A DNA stretch of 64,000 nucleotides from DATDAH01 sp963792205 (GCA_963792205.1 CAWBVI010000002.1:1240001-1304000), one strand, 5' to 3'; positions 35,864 to 43,688 are shown, counted from the stretch's first letter. A program made the numbers and translations. Notes: generated from the sequence alone by a model not told the origin.

Positions 35864-36792
35864 TCCGTTCCTCGCCAGACGAGCAAGGCGCTGGCGGCGG
35901 TCATGCCGGCCCCGAAGCCGACGAGCAGGACCTTGTGCCCGTCCTGGAGGCGGCCGTCGTCGGCCGCCGCGGCCAGGGCCAGGGGCACGGAGCCCGCTGA
36001 CGTGTTGCCGGTGTTGCCGAGGACCGAGACCACCCGCTCGTCCGGGATGTCGAGCCGGCGGCAGGCGGCGTCGATGATCCGCTGGTTGGCCTGGTGGGGC
36101 ACCACCAGGTCGATGTCTCCGGTGGCCACGCCCGCCTGGTCGAGCGTGCGCAGAGCGGTGTCGACGGTGAGGCGGACGGCCCGGCGGAAGATCTCCTTGC
36201 CCTCCATGCGGATGGTGTCGCCGAGGTCGGCGTAGAGGTAGTCCCGTCCGGCACCGTCCGAATCGAGGTCCCAGGCCAGGAGGTGGGGTTCGTCTGCGGC
36301 TTCCAGCACCACCGCTCCGCCACCGTCGCCGAAGAGGATGGCCGTGCCCCGATCGTCCCAGTCGACGATGCGGCTCAGCGCGTCGGCCCCGACCACGAGG
36401 AGGCAGCGATGGCCCGTGATGACCATGCCGTTGGCGACGATCAGGGCGTACACGAAGCCGGAGCAGGCGGCGTTGAGGTCGAAGGCCCCGCACGTCAGGC
36501 CGAGCCGGTGCTGGACCGTCGAGGCGGTGGCGGGCACCGCCTGGTCGGGTGTCGTGGTGGCCAGGATGAGGCCGTCCACATCGGACGGCTGCCGGCCGGC
36601 CCGCTCGAGGGCCTGTCGTGCGGCTTCGGTGGCGAGGTCGGAGGTGATGCCGCCGACCCGCCGCTCCCGGATGCCGGTGCGTTCGATGATCCAGTCGTCG
36701 TTGGTGTCGAGCCACCCCTCCAGGTCGTGGTTGGTCAGGACCTTCTCGGGCAGCGACGTGCCCCAACCGGTGACGACCGATCCCCGGTTCAC
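35860..36792 (-). CDS. fabH: Beta-ketoacyl-ACP synthase III
   Basis: FabH starts fatty-acid synthesis by condensing acyl-CoA with malonyl-ACP. The 310-aa protein has DDWIIERTGIRERRV, the active-site cysteine in DLNAACSGFVYAL, the histidine in VPHQANQRIID and the asparagine in LGNTGNTSAGSVPLAL. It begins MNRGSVVTGWGTSLPEKVLT at the ATG at 36792 and overlaps the fabD stop by 4 nt. Confidence 0.96.
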   Translation of the reverse strand: MNRGSVVTGWGTSLPEKVLTNHDLEGWLDTNDDWIIERTGIRERRVGGITSDLATEAARQALERAGRQPSDVDGLILATTTPDQAVPATASTVQHRLGLTCGAFDLNAACSGFVYALIVANGMVITGHRCLLVVGADALSRIVDWDDRGTAILFGDGGGAVVLEAADEPHLLAWDLDSDGAGRDYLYADLGDTIRMEGKEIFRRAVRLTVDTALRTLDQAGVATGDIDLVVPHQANQRIIDAACRRLDIPDERVVSVLGNTGNTSAGSVPLALAAAADDGRLQDGHKVLLVGFGAGMTAASALLVWRGTE

Positions 36793-37967
36793 GATTCGCT
36801 CCGGAGCCAGGCCACCGGCTCGCTGTGGGCCAGGCGCTCGCCGTCGACGGCGATGACCTCGACCAGGCGCCCGGCGAAGGCGGAGCGGACCTCGAGGCCG
36901 CCGACGTGGCCGACCAGGGTCCCGGGCTCGACCATCGTGCCGGCGCCCACGCCGGCCTCGGGGCGGAAGACGCCTGCGCCGGGGCTGACGACGAGCCGCT
37001 CGGTGACGAAGAGGTGCTCCCCGGCTTCGGGCGCCCAGGCGGCGTGGCGGGGCTCGGAGATGCCCGCCAGCAGCTTGTCGAGGTCGTCGGGCACCGCGAT
37101 CGACAACGTCGTCACGCCCTCGAGCGTCCGCTTGGCCATACCGGTGAGGGCCGTCCCGGCGCCCAGCTCGACGAGGAGGTCGACCCCCTCCTCACCCAGG
37201 GCGTGGAGGATGTGGCGCCAGCGCACCGGGCTGCAGAGCTGGGCGGCGAGCAGGCCTTCCCAGTCCTCAGCCGAGGTGTGGGGCCGGGCGTCGACGTTGG
37301 CCAGGACGGGGATCTCGGCGTCCCGGAGGTCGGCCTTGGCCAGCGCCTTGCGCAGCCGGTCGCGCGCGGACGCCATGAACGGCGTGTGGAAGGCGCCTCC
37401 GACCTCCAGCGGCAGGACCCGCCGGGCGCCGAGCTCCTTCGCGTAGGCGCCGGCGGCCTCGATGGCCTCGGGTGCGCCGGCGATCACGACCTGGCCGGGC
37501 GCGTTGTGGTTGGCCACCCAGACGTCGCCGTCGGTTCGGGCGCAGGCCACGGCCACGTCGTCGTCGTCGAGGGCCACGATGGCCGCCATCGTCCCGGCCC
37601 GCTCGCCGGCCGCGAGCTGCATGGCCTCGCCCCGCTCCGTGACCAGCTTCACCCCGTCGGCGAAGGAGAGCACCCCGGCCGCGGTGAGGGCGCTGTACTC
37701 GCCCAGGCTGTGGCCGGCCGCTCGGGCGGCGTCGACGCCGAGTCGCTCCACCGCGTCGAGGATGACCAGGCTGAGGACGTAGGTGGCCAGCTGGGCGTTG
37801 CGGGTCTCCCGCAGCTCGTCGGCTTCGGCGTCGAGGAGGAGGTGGGCGACGTCGCGCCCGGCTACCGAGGTCCCCTCCTCGACCAGCTCCCACGACGGAT
37901 GGTCCTTCCAGGGCGCACCCATGCCCGGCTTCTGGGAACCCTGACCGGGGAACGTGAACGCGATCAT
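36789..37967 (-). CDS. fabD: Malonyl-CoA:ACP transacylase with C-terminal biotinyl/lipoyl-like domain
   Basis: The catalytic part (about residues 1-303) has FTFPGQGSQKPGMG, the nucleophile motif GHSLGEYSALTAAG, GAFHTPFM with the catalytic histidine and NVDARPHTSAEDW. Most FabD proteins end near 310 aa; this one is 392 aa. The extra ~70 C-terminal residues read like a biotinyl/lipoyl barrel (PGAGVFRPEAGVGAGTMVEP, then RSAFAGRLVEVIAVDGERL). The position of the modified lysine motif holds GHVGGLEVRS, so it is probably not biotinylated. It leads the fabD-H-G-acpP-F operon. Confidence 0.95.
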   Translation of the reverse strand: MIAFTFPGQGSQKPGMGAPWKDHPSWELVEEGTSVAGRDVAHLLLDAEADELRETRNAQLATYVLSLVILDAVERLGVDAARAAGHSLGEYSALTAAGVLSFADGVKLVTERGEAMQLAAGERAGTMAAIVALDDDDVAVACARTDGDVWVANHNAPGQVVIAGAPEAIEAAGAYAKELGARRVLPLEVGGAFHTPFMASARDRLRKALAKADLRDAEIPVLANVDARPHTSAEDWEGLLAAQLCSPVRWRHILHALGEEGVDLLVELGAGTALTGMAKRTLEGVTTLSIAVPDDLDKLLAGISEPRHAAWAPEAGEHLFVTERLVVSPGAGVFRPEAGVGAGTMVEPGTLVGHVGGLEVRSAFAGRLVEVIAVDGERLAHSEPVAWLRSES

Positions 37968-38022
37968 GCGGCGGCGGAGAGGTCCGTCATGCCGCTCAGA
38001 CCCGGCGACGGGGTGGTTGGTT

Positions 38023-38130
38023 TCACCCGGACCGGTCGGGATCGAGCTGGGCTTCCAACGACCGGATCCGCCACTCCCGGAACGCGGCGACCGCGCCGAT
38101 CACCACCACGACCCCGAGCAGGCGTCCCAT
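38023..38130 (-). CDS. Possible 35-aa single-span membrane peptide
   Basis: An ATG at 38130 opens a short frame reading MGRLLGVVVVIGAVAAFREW and ending QLDPDRSG at a TGA at 38023. It has one hydrophobic segment followed by a charged tail. It lies between tRNA-Leu and fabD on the fab strand, 55 nt before the fabD start. The ribosome-binding site is weak. It could be a real small protein or chance; only conservation would decide. Confidence 0.35.
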   Translation of the reverse strand: MGRLLGVVVVIGAVAAFREWRIRSLEAQLDPDRSG

Positions 38131-38218
38131 GGGCCAACGCTACCCATCCCGGTGACTCCCGTGAACCGGGCCGGCCCTACCACTTCGGACCGATGAACCC
38201 GTCGAGACCTACGAGCTG

Positions 38219-38301
38219 TGCGGCGGGCGGGAGTCGAACCCGCACGTCCTTTCGGACAGCGCCTTTTGAGAGCGCCATGTCTGCCGTTCCATCACCGCCG
38301 C
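38219..38301 (-). tRNA. tRNA-Leu (anticodon CAA)
   Basis: The minus strand folds into a complete type II tRNA. The acceptor stem is GCGGCGG/CCGCCGC with discriminator A. The anticodon loop CTCAAAA gives CAA, flanked by GCGCT/GGCGC. A long variable arm (TGTCCGAAAGGACGT) follows, then the T arm GCGGG-TTCGACT-CCCGC. The 3' CCA is not encoded. A TAGCCT box lies 9 nt upstream. Confidence 0.95.
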
Positions 38302-38310
38302 AGGCGGCCA

Positions 38311-38316
38311 AGGCTA
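38311..38316 (-). promoter_or_regulatory. -10 box (TAGCCT) of tRNA-Leu
   Basis: TAGCCT on the minus strand ends 9 nt before the mature tRNA 5' end. Any -35 element would lie inside the 3' end of the DUF3105 gene. Confidence 0.5.
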
Positions 38317-38323
38317 CCGAGGC

Positions 38324-38803
38324 TCAGCACGTCGGAGCCGGCCCCCCGCCGCGGTGGTCGGCGACGAAGCGCTCGACGTCGTCGGGCACGACGCCGGAGC
38401 AGGCCTGCTTGGTGAGCCAGGCGGTCATCACCAAGGGCTCGGCCAGGTCGGGGTTGGGGGCGACCACGACGTCGTCGGCCGCGAGCTCCTCCAGGGTGGC
38501 CAGGTCGTCCGGCGGCAGGTCCTCCTGGTACTGGAGGAGCACCGTTCCCCCCTCCAGCGCCGTCACCTGCATGGGGCGGTCGATGGGTTCCTCGACCAGC
38601 CCCGTCGGCGGCTCCAGGCCGTAGTGGGCGCCGGAGGTCGGCGGGTCGGTGGCGTACTCGGGCGTGGAGGCATCGGCGAGGAGGTGGACGCCGGAGGCGG
38701 GGTCCAGCGCCTCCCGCGTCACCGGCCCGCACGCCGCCTCGTCGGTGTCACCGCAGCCCGCGGTGACCGCGACCAGCGAGATGATGAGGAACAACCGCCG
38801 CAC
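38324..38803 (-). CDS. DUF3105 lipoprotein
   Basis: The 159-aa protein starts at the GTG at 38803 with a lipoprotein signal peptide (RRLFLIISLVAVTAGCGD, lipobox cysteine at residue 17), so it is probably anchored to the outer face of the membrane. The mature part has the DUF3105 signature ATDPPTSGAHYGLEP and a later VTALEGGTVLLQYQ strand. Several cysteines (AACGP, KQACSG, PAPTC) could form disulfides. The function is unknown. An AACGAT sequence lies 6 nt upstream. Confidence 0.85.
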   Translation of the reverse strand: MRRLFLIISLVAVTAGCGDTDEAACGPVTREALDPASGVHLLADASTPEYATDPPTSGAHYGLEPPTGLVEEPIDRPMQVTALEGGTVLLQYQEDLPPDDLATLEELAADDVVVAPNPDLAEPLVMTAWLTKQACSGVVPDDVERFVADHRGGGPAPTC

Positions 38804-38849
38804 GGCTCCATCGTTCCCGTCCGTCCCCGGCCGTTGCCAGTCGGGGTCG

Positions 38850-38855
38850 TAGCCT
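38850..38855 (+). promoter_or_regulatory. -10 box (TAGCCT) of the coiled-coil gene
   Basis: TAGCCT ends 6 nt before the GTG at 38862, again the leaderless geometry. Confidence 0.48.
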
Positions 38856-38861
38856 GGCGTC

Positions 38862-39152
38862 GTGCGAAGGTCGGCGGTGGAGCGGAAGCTGCGCGACAAC
38901 ACGCGTCGCCTGCAGACCCTCCGGGCCGAGCTGGGCATCACGGACGAGCAGATGGTCCAGCTGGGGGAGGAGGCCGAGGACGCGCGCCTGCGGGCGCTGG
39001 TCTCGGAGACCTCGCTGGCGCAGCGCGAGCACCACGACGCCGAGCGCCATGCCGCCGCGCTGTCCCGCCACCGCACCGAGGTCCAGGCCGAGATCGAGCG
39101 CCTCGAACGCGATCAGGACGCCCTGCTCGACCAGCTCAGCCGGGAGCCTTAG
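38862..39152 (+). CDS. Small coiled-coil protein, 96 aa
   Basis: The protein is highly charged and almost entirely helical. Heptad-like patterns run from VERKLRDNTRRLQTLRAELG through ALSRHRTEVQAEIERLERDQ to its end at LLDQLSREP. It has no membrane segment or cysteine. Similar short coiled-coil proteins occur in actinobacteria without known function. It begins at the GTG at 38862, and its TAG stop abuts the second copy of the dispersed repeat. Confidence 0.75.
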   Translation: MRRSAVERKLRDNTRRLQTLRAELGITDEQMVQLGEEAEDARLRALVSETSLAQREHHDAERHAAALSRHRTEVQAEIERLERDQDALLDQLSREP

Positions 39153-39266
39153 GAGCCGAGCCGACAGGCGAGGCGACCAGGCAAGCACAGCGGTGATCGC
39201 CAAGCGCAGCTTGGCGATGTCCCAGGTCAACGCACCCAGCCTCGGCCGTTCCGCGCCCGTCCTTAG
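39152..39266 (+). repeat. Dispersed hairpin repeat, copy 2 (after the coiled-coil gene)
   Basis: The left block matches copy 1 almost base for base (gagccgagccgacaggcgag, then gcgaccaggcaagcacag). The hairpin ATCGCCAAGC-GCA-GCTTGGCGAT at 39196-39218 is identical. The right block reads ttccgcgcccgtccttag. A probable promoter for the ANTAR regulator begins about 30 nt downstream. Confidence 0.85.
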
Positions 39267-39295
39267 TGGGCTGACGGGCACGGACCTCGCTCCGG

Positions 39296-39301
39296 TAAGG
39301 T
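39296..39301 (+). promoter_or_regulatory. Candidate -10 box (TAAGGT) for the ANTAR regulator and polA
   Basis: TAAGGT lies 38 nt before the GTG at 39340. Unlike most genes here, this one has a leader with a GAGGAG Shine-Dalgarno. Confidence 0.38.
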
Positions 39302-39339
39302 CGCCGCGTCGCCTGATCCGAAGTCCGAGGAGTCACTCA

Positions 39340-39924
39340 GTGTCCACGCGTGTCGTCATCGCCGAGGACGAAGCCATCATCCGCCTGGACCTGAAGGAGA
39401 CCCTCGAGGAGGAGGGTTACGAGGTCGTGGGCGAGACCGGGCGGGGCGACGAGGCCGTCGAGCTGGTCAAGGAGCACGAGCCCGACATCGCCATCCTCGA
39501 CATCAAGATGCCGGGCCTCGACGGGCTCTCGGCCGCTCGGGAGATCGCGGGCGAGCGCCGTGCCGCGGTGCTCATCCTCACGGCGTTCAGCCAGCGGGAC
39601 CTGATCGAGAAGGCCCGCGACGCCGGGGCCCTGGCCTACCTCGTCAAGCCGTTCCAGCGCAGCGAGCTGGTGCCCGCCCTCGAGGTCGCCCTCGGCCGCT
39701 TCCGCGAGATGCGGGCGCTCCACGAGCAGGCCGAGTCGCTCGAGGAGCAGCTCGAGACCCGCAAGGTGGTCGACCGGGCCAAGGGCCAGCTCATGGACCG
39801 GGAGAAGATGAGCGAGGCCGACGCGTTCGCCTTCATCCAGAAGACCGCCATGCACCGGCGCCACACCATGAAGCGCGTGGCGCAGGACATCATCGACGGA
39901 GAACTGGCACCGGAGCCCACGTAG
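39340..39924 (+). CDS. Response regulator with ANTAR RNA-binding domain
   Basis: The 194-aa protein has a receiver domain (VVIAEDEAIIRLDLKETLEE, phospho-acceptor aspartate in IAILDIKMPGLDG, AYLVKPFQRSEL). A coiled-coil linker leads to a C-terminal ANTAR domain (KVVDRAKGQLMDREKMSEAD and HRRHTMKRVAQDII). ANTAR regulators bind paired RNA hairpins and prevent transcription termination. No histidine kinase is adjacent. The start is the GTG at 39340 with a GAGGAG Shine-Dalgarno. Its stop overlaps the polA GTG. Confidence 0.93.
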   Translation: MSTRVVIAEDEAIIRLDLKETLEEEGYEVVGETGRGDEAVELVKEHEPDIAILDIKMPGLDGLSAAREIAGERRAAVLILTAFSQRDLIEKARDAGALAYLVKPFQRSELVPALEVALGRFREMRALHEQAESLEEQLETRKVVDRAKGQLMDREKMSEADAFAFIQKTAMHRRHTMKRVAQDIIDGELAPEPT

Positions 39925-42590
39925 TGCCGGACAAGGTGATGCTGGTCGACGGCAACTCGCTCACCTACCGCGCCTTCTTCGCCCTCCCCACCGACATGGC
40001 CACCGCCGGCGGCCAGGTCACCAATGCGGTCTTCGGCTTCACGTCGATGCTCATCAACCTGCTCCGCGACCACCGGCCGACCAAGGTCGTGGTCGCGTTC
40101 GACCGCCCGGAGCCGACGTTCCGCCACGAGCGGGTGGTCACCTACAAGGCCACCCGCAACGAGGCCCCGGACATCCTGCGCCAGCAGATGGGCCTGGTCC
40201 GCCAGGTCCTCGAGGTGCTGCGCATCCCGATCCTGGAAGCGCCGGGCTTCGAGGCCGACGACATCCTCGCCACCCTCGCCACCCGGGCCCGCGACGCGCA
40301 GGACGAGGTCCTCATCGTCACAGGTGACCGGGACACCTACCAGTTGGTCGAGGACCCCTACATCCGGGTCATCTACAACAAGCGCGGCGTGTCCGACTAC
40401 GCGGACTACGACGAGGCCGGGATCAAGGAGCGCACCGGGGTGACCCCGGCCGACTACACCGTCTACGCCGCCCTGCGCGGCGACCCGTCCGACAACCTCC
40501 CGGGCATCCCCGGGGTGGGGGAGAAGACGGCGGCCAAGCTGGTCAACACCTACGGCGACCTCGACGGGATCTTCGCCCACACCGAAGAGCAGACGCCCAA
40601 GCTGCGCCAGAACCTCATCGAGTACGAAGCCCAAGCCCGCACCAACGCCGAGGTGATGGTGCTGCTCCGGGACATCCCCCTCGACGCCGACCTCGCCGAC
40701 ATGGTGCGGGAGCCCTTCGACGCCGAGGAGGTGCGCAAGCTCTTCGACTTCCTCGAGTTCCGCACGCTGTTCGACCGCCTTTCAGAGGCCTTCGACGACG
40801 ACCTCGGGCCCGCGCTCAGCGGCGCCGAAGTCCTGGAGGCCGAGGTCACCGAAGTGACCTCGGTGGCCGAGGCGGCCCGGGTCCTCACCGAGCTGGCCGA
40901 GGTCGAGCGCCCGGTCGCCGTCGCCGGGTCGTGGTCGGGGACGCCCGGCCGACGCCCGCTCGAGGGCATTGCCCTGGTGACCGACCCCGAGGGGGCGGAG
41001 GTGGCGTGGCTCGACGCCGATCTCCTCGCCGATCCCGAGGTCCGGTCCACCCTGGCGGAGGTGGGTGCGCTCGCCGCCCACGGGGCCAAGCCCCTGCTCC
41101 GCAGCCTCACCGACCTCGGTGTCGACCTCCCGCTGGCCTTCGACTCGATGCTCGCCGCCTACCTCCTGGACCCCGCCGAGTCCCGCTACCTGCTGGAGGA
41201 GCTCCTGGTGCGCTACGCCCAGCTCCAGCTCCCGGAGGCGTCGGCGGGGGCGGAGGGTCAGCTCGACCTCGACGACACCGCCACGTCGCCGGCGGTCATC
41301 GCCGGCCGGGAGGCGCTCGCGGTCGACCGCCTCCTGGCGCCGGTCACCGCCTCGCTCGAGGCCAACGGCGTCCGCGACCTGTTCGACGAGATCGAGGTGC
41401 CCCTGGTCGGGGTCCTGGCCCGGATGGAGGCCGTCGGCATCGCGGTCGACCGGAACGTGCTGGAGGGGATCCACCAGCAGCTGGTGAGCGAGTGCGACAC
41501 CCTCAGCGCCCAGATCGTCGAGGATGCGGGGGAGGAGTTCAACGTGAACTCCACCAAGCAGCTGCGCGAGATCCTGTTCGACAAGCTCGGCCTGAGCCCC
41601 CAGAAGAAGACGAAGACGGGGTTCTCCACCGACGCCGCCAGCCTGGAGAAGCTCCTCGGCCAGCACCCGATCATCGAGCACCTGCTTCGCTACCGCGAGG
41701 TCGAGAAGCTGCGGGGCACCTACGGCGAGGGGCTGCTGGCCGAGATCGGGCCCGACGGTCGCATCCACGCCACGTTCAACCAGACCGTGGCCCGGACCGG
41801 CCGGCTCAGCTCGGACGCCCCCAACCTGCACAACATCCCCGTGCGCCGGGAAGCGGGCAAGGAGTTCCGCACCGCCTTCGTGCCCGCCGAGGGCTTCGAG
41901 CTGCTGGTCGCCGACTACAACCAGATCGAGCTCCGGTGCATCGCCCACCTGGCCGAGGATCCCGGGCTCATCGACGCCTTCGAGAGCCGCCGGGACATCC
42001 ACACCGAGACGGCGTCGCGCATCTTCGGCGTCGAGCCGGCCGAGGTGACCGGCGAGCAGCGGTCGAAGTCGAAGATGGTCTCCTACGGCCTCGCCTACGG
42101 GATGGAGGCCTACGGGCTCGGCCAGCGCCTCTCCATCCCCACCGACGAGGCGGCCGAGATCCTGGACGCCTACTTCCAGGCCTTCCCCTCGGTGAAGGCC
42201 TACATGGAGCGAACCGTGGCCGAGGCCCGGGAGCGGGGCTACACCGAGACCCTGTTCGGCCGGCGTCGCCCGATCCCCGAGCTGAGCTCGTCGAACTTCC
42301 GGATCCGCCAGGCGGGGGAGCGGCAGGCCATGAACGCCGGCATCCAGGGCCTGGCGGCCGACATCTTCAAGGTCGCCCTCGTCCGGCTCGACGCCGCGCT
42401 GCTCGAGGGCAACCACCGCAGCCGGCTCATCCTGCAGGTCCACGACGAGGTCCTGCTCGAGGTCGATCCCGCAGAACACGACGTGATGACCGAGCTGACG
42501 ACCTCGATCCTGTCCGGGGCGGCCGAGCTGCGGGTGCCGCTCGAGGTGAACCTCGCGTTCGGCGACTCCTGGGCGGCGGCAAAGGCGTGA
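39924..42590 (+). CDS. polA: DNA polymerase I
   Basis: PolA fills gaps and removes RNA primers. The 888-aa protein has an N-terminal 5'-3' exonuclease (DGNSLTYRAFFAL, EAPGFEADDILATLA, GDRDTYQLV, LRGDPSDNLPGIPGVGEKTA; about residues 1-290). A central 3'-5' exonuclease-like domain seems to have lost its acidic catalytic motifs. The polymerase domain follows (VADYNQIELRCIAHLAEDP, QVHDEVLLEV). In the O helix, KMVSYGLAYGMEAYGLG has tyrosine where E. coli has Phe762. The GTG start overlaps the ANTAR-gene stop. Confidence 0.97.
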   Translation: MPDKVMLVDGNSLTYRAFFALPTDMATAGGQVTNAVFGFTSMLINLLRDHRPTKVVVAFDRPEPTFRHERVVTYKATRNEAPDILRQQMGLVRQVLEVLRIPILEAPGFEADDILATLATRARDAQDEVLIVTGDRDTYQLVEDPYIRVIYNKRGVSDYADYDEAGIKERTGVTPADYTVYAALRGDPSDNLPGIPGVGEKTAAKLVNTYGDLDGIFAHTEEQTPKLRQNLIEYEAQARTNAEVMVLLRDIPLDADLADMVREPFDAEEVRKLFDFLEFRTLFDRLSEAFDDDLGPALSGAEVLEAEVTEVTSVAEAARVLTELAEVERPVAVAGSWSGTPGRRPLEGIALVTDPEGAEVAWLDADLLADPEVRSTLAEVGALAAHGAKPLLRSLTDLGVDLPLAFDSMLAAYLLDPAESRYLLEELLVRYAQLQLPEASAGAEGQLDLDDTATSPAVIAGREALAVDRLLAPVTASLEANGVRDLFDEIEVPLVGVLARMEAVGIAVDRNVLEGIHQQLVSECDTLSAQIVEDAGEEFNVNSTKQLREILFDKLGLSPQKKTKTGFSTDAASLEKLLGQHPIIEHLLRYREVEKLRGTYGEGLLAEIGPDGRIHATFNQTVARTGRLSSDAPNLHNIPVRREAGKEFRTAFVPAEGFELLVADYNQIELRCIAHLAEDPGLIDAFESRRDIHTETASRIFGVEPAEVTGEQRSKSKMVSYGLAYGMEAYGLGQRLSIPTDEAAEILDAYFQAFPSVKAYMERTVAEARERGYTETLFGRRRPIPELSSSNFRIRQAGERQAMNAGIQGLAADIFKVALVRLDAALLEGNHRSRLILQVHDEVLLEVDPAEHDVMTELTTSILSGAAELRVPLEVNLAFGDSWAAAKA

Positions 42591-42643
42591 CGAATCCTTG
42601 AGCCGCTCCCCCCGGCTGCCGATGGGGAGGCGAGGAGCGTCCC

Positions 42644-42823
42644 ATGGCAACTACCCGAGCAAGCCGCAGCGTGGCGTGGTTCTGGTTCGCCTTCGTTGTG
42701 ACCACGTATGTCCTGGTCTCGCTGTCCGTCGCCATCGCCACCGCCGATCGCTGTGACGGTGGGCTCGACGGGGCGAAGTCCTGGCACCCCCTCCCGCCGC
42801 ACTGGGTCTGCCCCGGCGACTGA
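42644..42823 (+). CDS. Small single-span membrane protein, 59 aa
   Basis: The frame from the ATG at 42644 reads MATTRASRSVAWFWFAFVVT, then a continuing hydrophobic span to about residue 33, and ends HPLPPHWVCPGD. Two cysteines (DRCDGG and WVCPGD) flank the short exported tail and could pair. A GAGGAG Shine-Dalgarno lies 6 nt before the start. It follows polA by 53 nt and overlaps no other convincing gene. The function is unknown. Confidence 0.62.
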   Translation: MATTRASRSVAWFWFAFVVTTYVLVSLSVAIATADRCDGGLDGAKSWHPLPPHWVCPGD

Positions 42824-42830
42824 GCCGGGA

Positions 42831-43577
42831 CTGACCCACTGGTTCGAGCCTCTGGCCGACCACGTGGGTGGTGCCTACGAGCGCTACACGTTCACGAAGG
42901 GCACCGAGCAGGAAGCCGATGCCCTGGTCGCGTTGCTCGGCCTCCCGCCCGGTGCGCTCGTGCTCGACCTCGGCTGCGGGACGGGGCGCCACAGCCGGGC
43001 CCTCGCGGCACGGGGGCTGTGCCCGCTCGGCCTCGACGTCGCGGCCCGGTTCCTGGCGGTGGCCCGGGAGGCCGCGGCCGAGTCCCTGCCGTTCGTGCGG
43101 GGCGACGCCCGCTCGCTCCCCTTGGCCTCGGGTTCAGTCGCCGGGGTCGTCTCGCTCTGTCAGGGCGGCTTCGGGCTCACGGGGGGGCCGGCGGCCGCGG
43201 GGCTCGCCCCCGGGGTCGAACCCGACGCCGTCGTGCTCGACGAGGTCCAGCGGGTGCTCCGCCCCGGCGGCGTGCTCGCGCTGACCGCGTCCTCCGCCTA
43301 TTTCGCCGTCCGGGACCTCGGGGCGGGCGAGGCCTTCGACGCCGGTGCCGGCGTGCTCCACGAGCACACCGAGGTGCACGACGACGAGGGACGGGCCCTG
43401 GCCCAGGAGCTCTGGACGACCTGCTACACGCCCCGGGAGCTCCGGTTGCTGCTCGAGGGCTGCGGGCTGGCCGTCGAGGGCCTCTGGTCGGTGCAACCGG
43501 GCCGGTACCGCCAGGCGCCACCCACCATCGACAGCCCCGAGTACCTCGCCGTCGCCCGTAAGGAGCCGAGCCGATAG
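42831..43577 (+). CDS. Class I SAM-dependent methyltransferase
   Basis: The protein has THWFEPLADHVGGAYERYTF at the N-terminus, the SAM motif VLDLGCGTGRHSRALA, PLGLDVAARFLAVARE, FVRGDARSLPLASGSVAGVV and VQRVLRPGGVLALT. Homologues I recall start with a Met just before the WFEPLADH block; here that position is a CTG at 42831, giving 248 aa. The next canonical starts are a GTG at 42864, which would cut this block, and an ATG at 42708, which adds unrelated sequence. The C-terminal KEPSR and the TAG stop lie in repeat copy 3. The substrate is unknown. Confidence 0.82.
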   Translation: MTHWFEPLADHVGGAYERYTFTKGTEQEADALVALLGLPPGALVLDLGCGTGRHSRALAARGLCPLGLDVAARFLAVAREAAAESLPFVRGDARSLPLASGSVAGVVSLCQGGFGLTGGPAAAGLAPGVEPDAVVLDEVQRVLRPGGVLALTASSAYFAVRDLGAGEAFDAGAGVLHEHTEVHDDEGRALAQELWTTCYTPRELRLLLEGCGLAVEGLWSVQPGRYRQAPPTIDSPEYLAVARKEPSR

Positions 43578-43677
43578 GCGAGGCGACCAGGCAAGCACAG
43601 TCCCTACTCGCCGAGCGGAGCGAGGCGAGACAACCGTCCAAGCCGATCCGGCCTCAGCTATCCGCACGGGTCCCTAG
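43562..43677 (+). repeat. Dispersed hairpin repeat, copy 3 (end of the methyltransferase gene)
   Basis: The left block is the same as in copies 1 and 2 and contains the TAG stop of the methyltransferase. The centre differs: a CTCGCC/GGCGAG stem (43607-43629) replaces the CGCCAAGC hairpin. The right block reads tatccgcacgggtccctag. The rpsA promoter region begins immediately after. Confidence 0.82.
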
Positions 43678-43682
43678 CCCGG

Positions 43683-43688
43683 TAGCCT
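43683..43688 (+). promoter_or_regulatory. Candidate -10 box (TAGCCT) for rpsA
   Basis: TAGCCT lies 70 nt before the rpsA GTG, right at the end of repeat copy 3. A leader of about 60 nt would result, which leaves room for autoregulation by S1 (inference). Confidence 0.35.

Noticed and set aside
38219..38301. tRNA-Leu as an integration site for a mobile element
   Set aside because: No integrase, no repeated tRNA 3' end and no phage or plasmid genes are nearby; both flanks are ordinary chromosomal genes.
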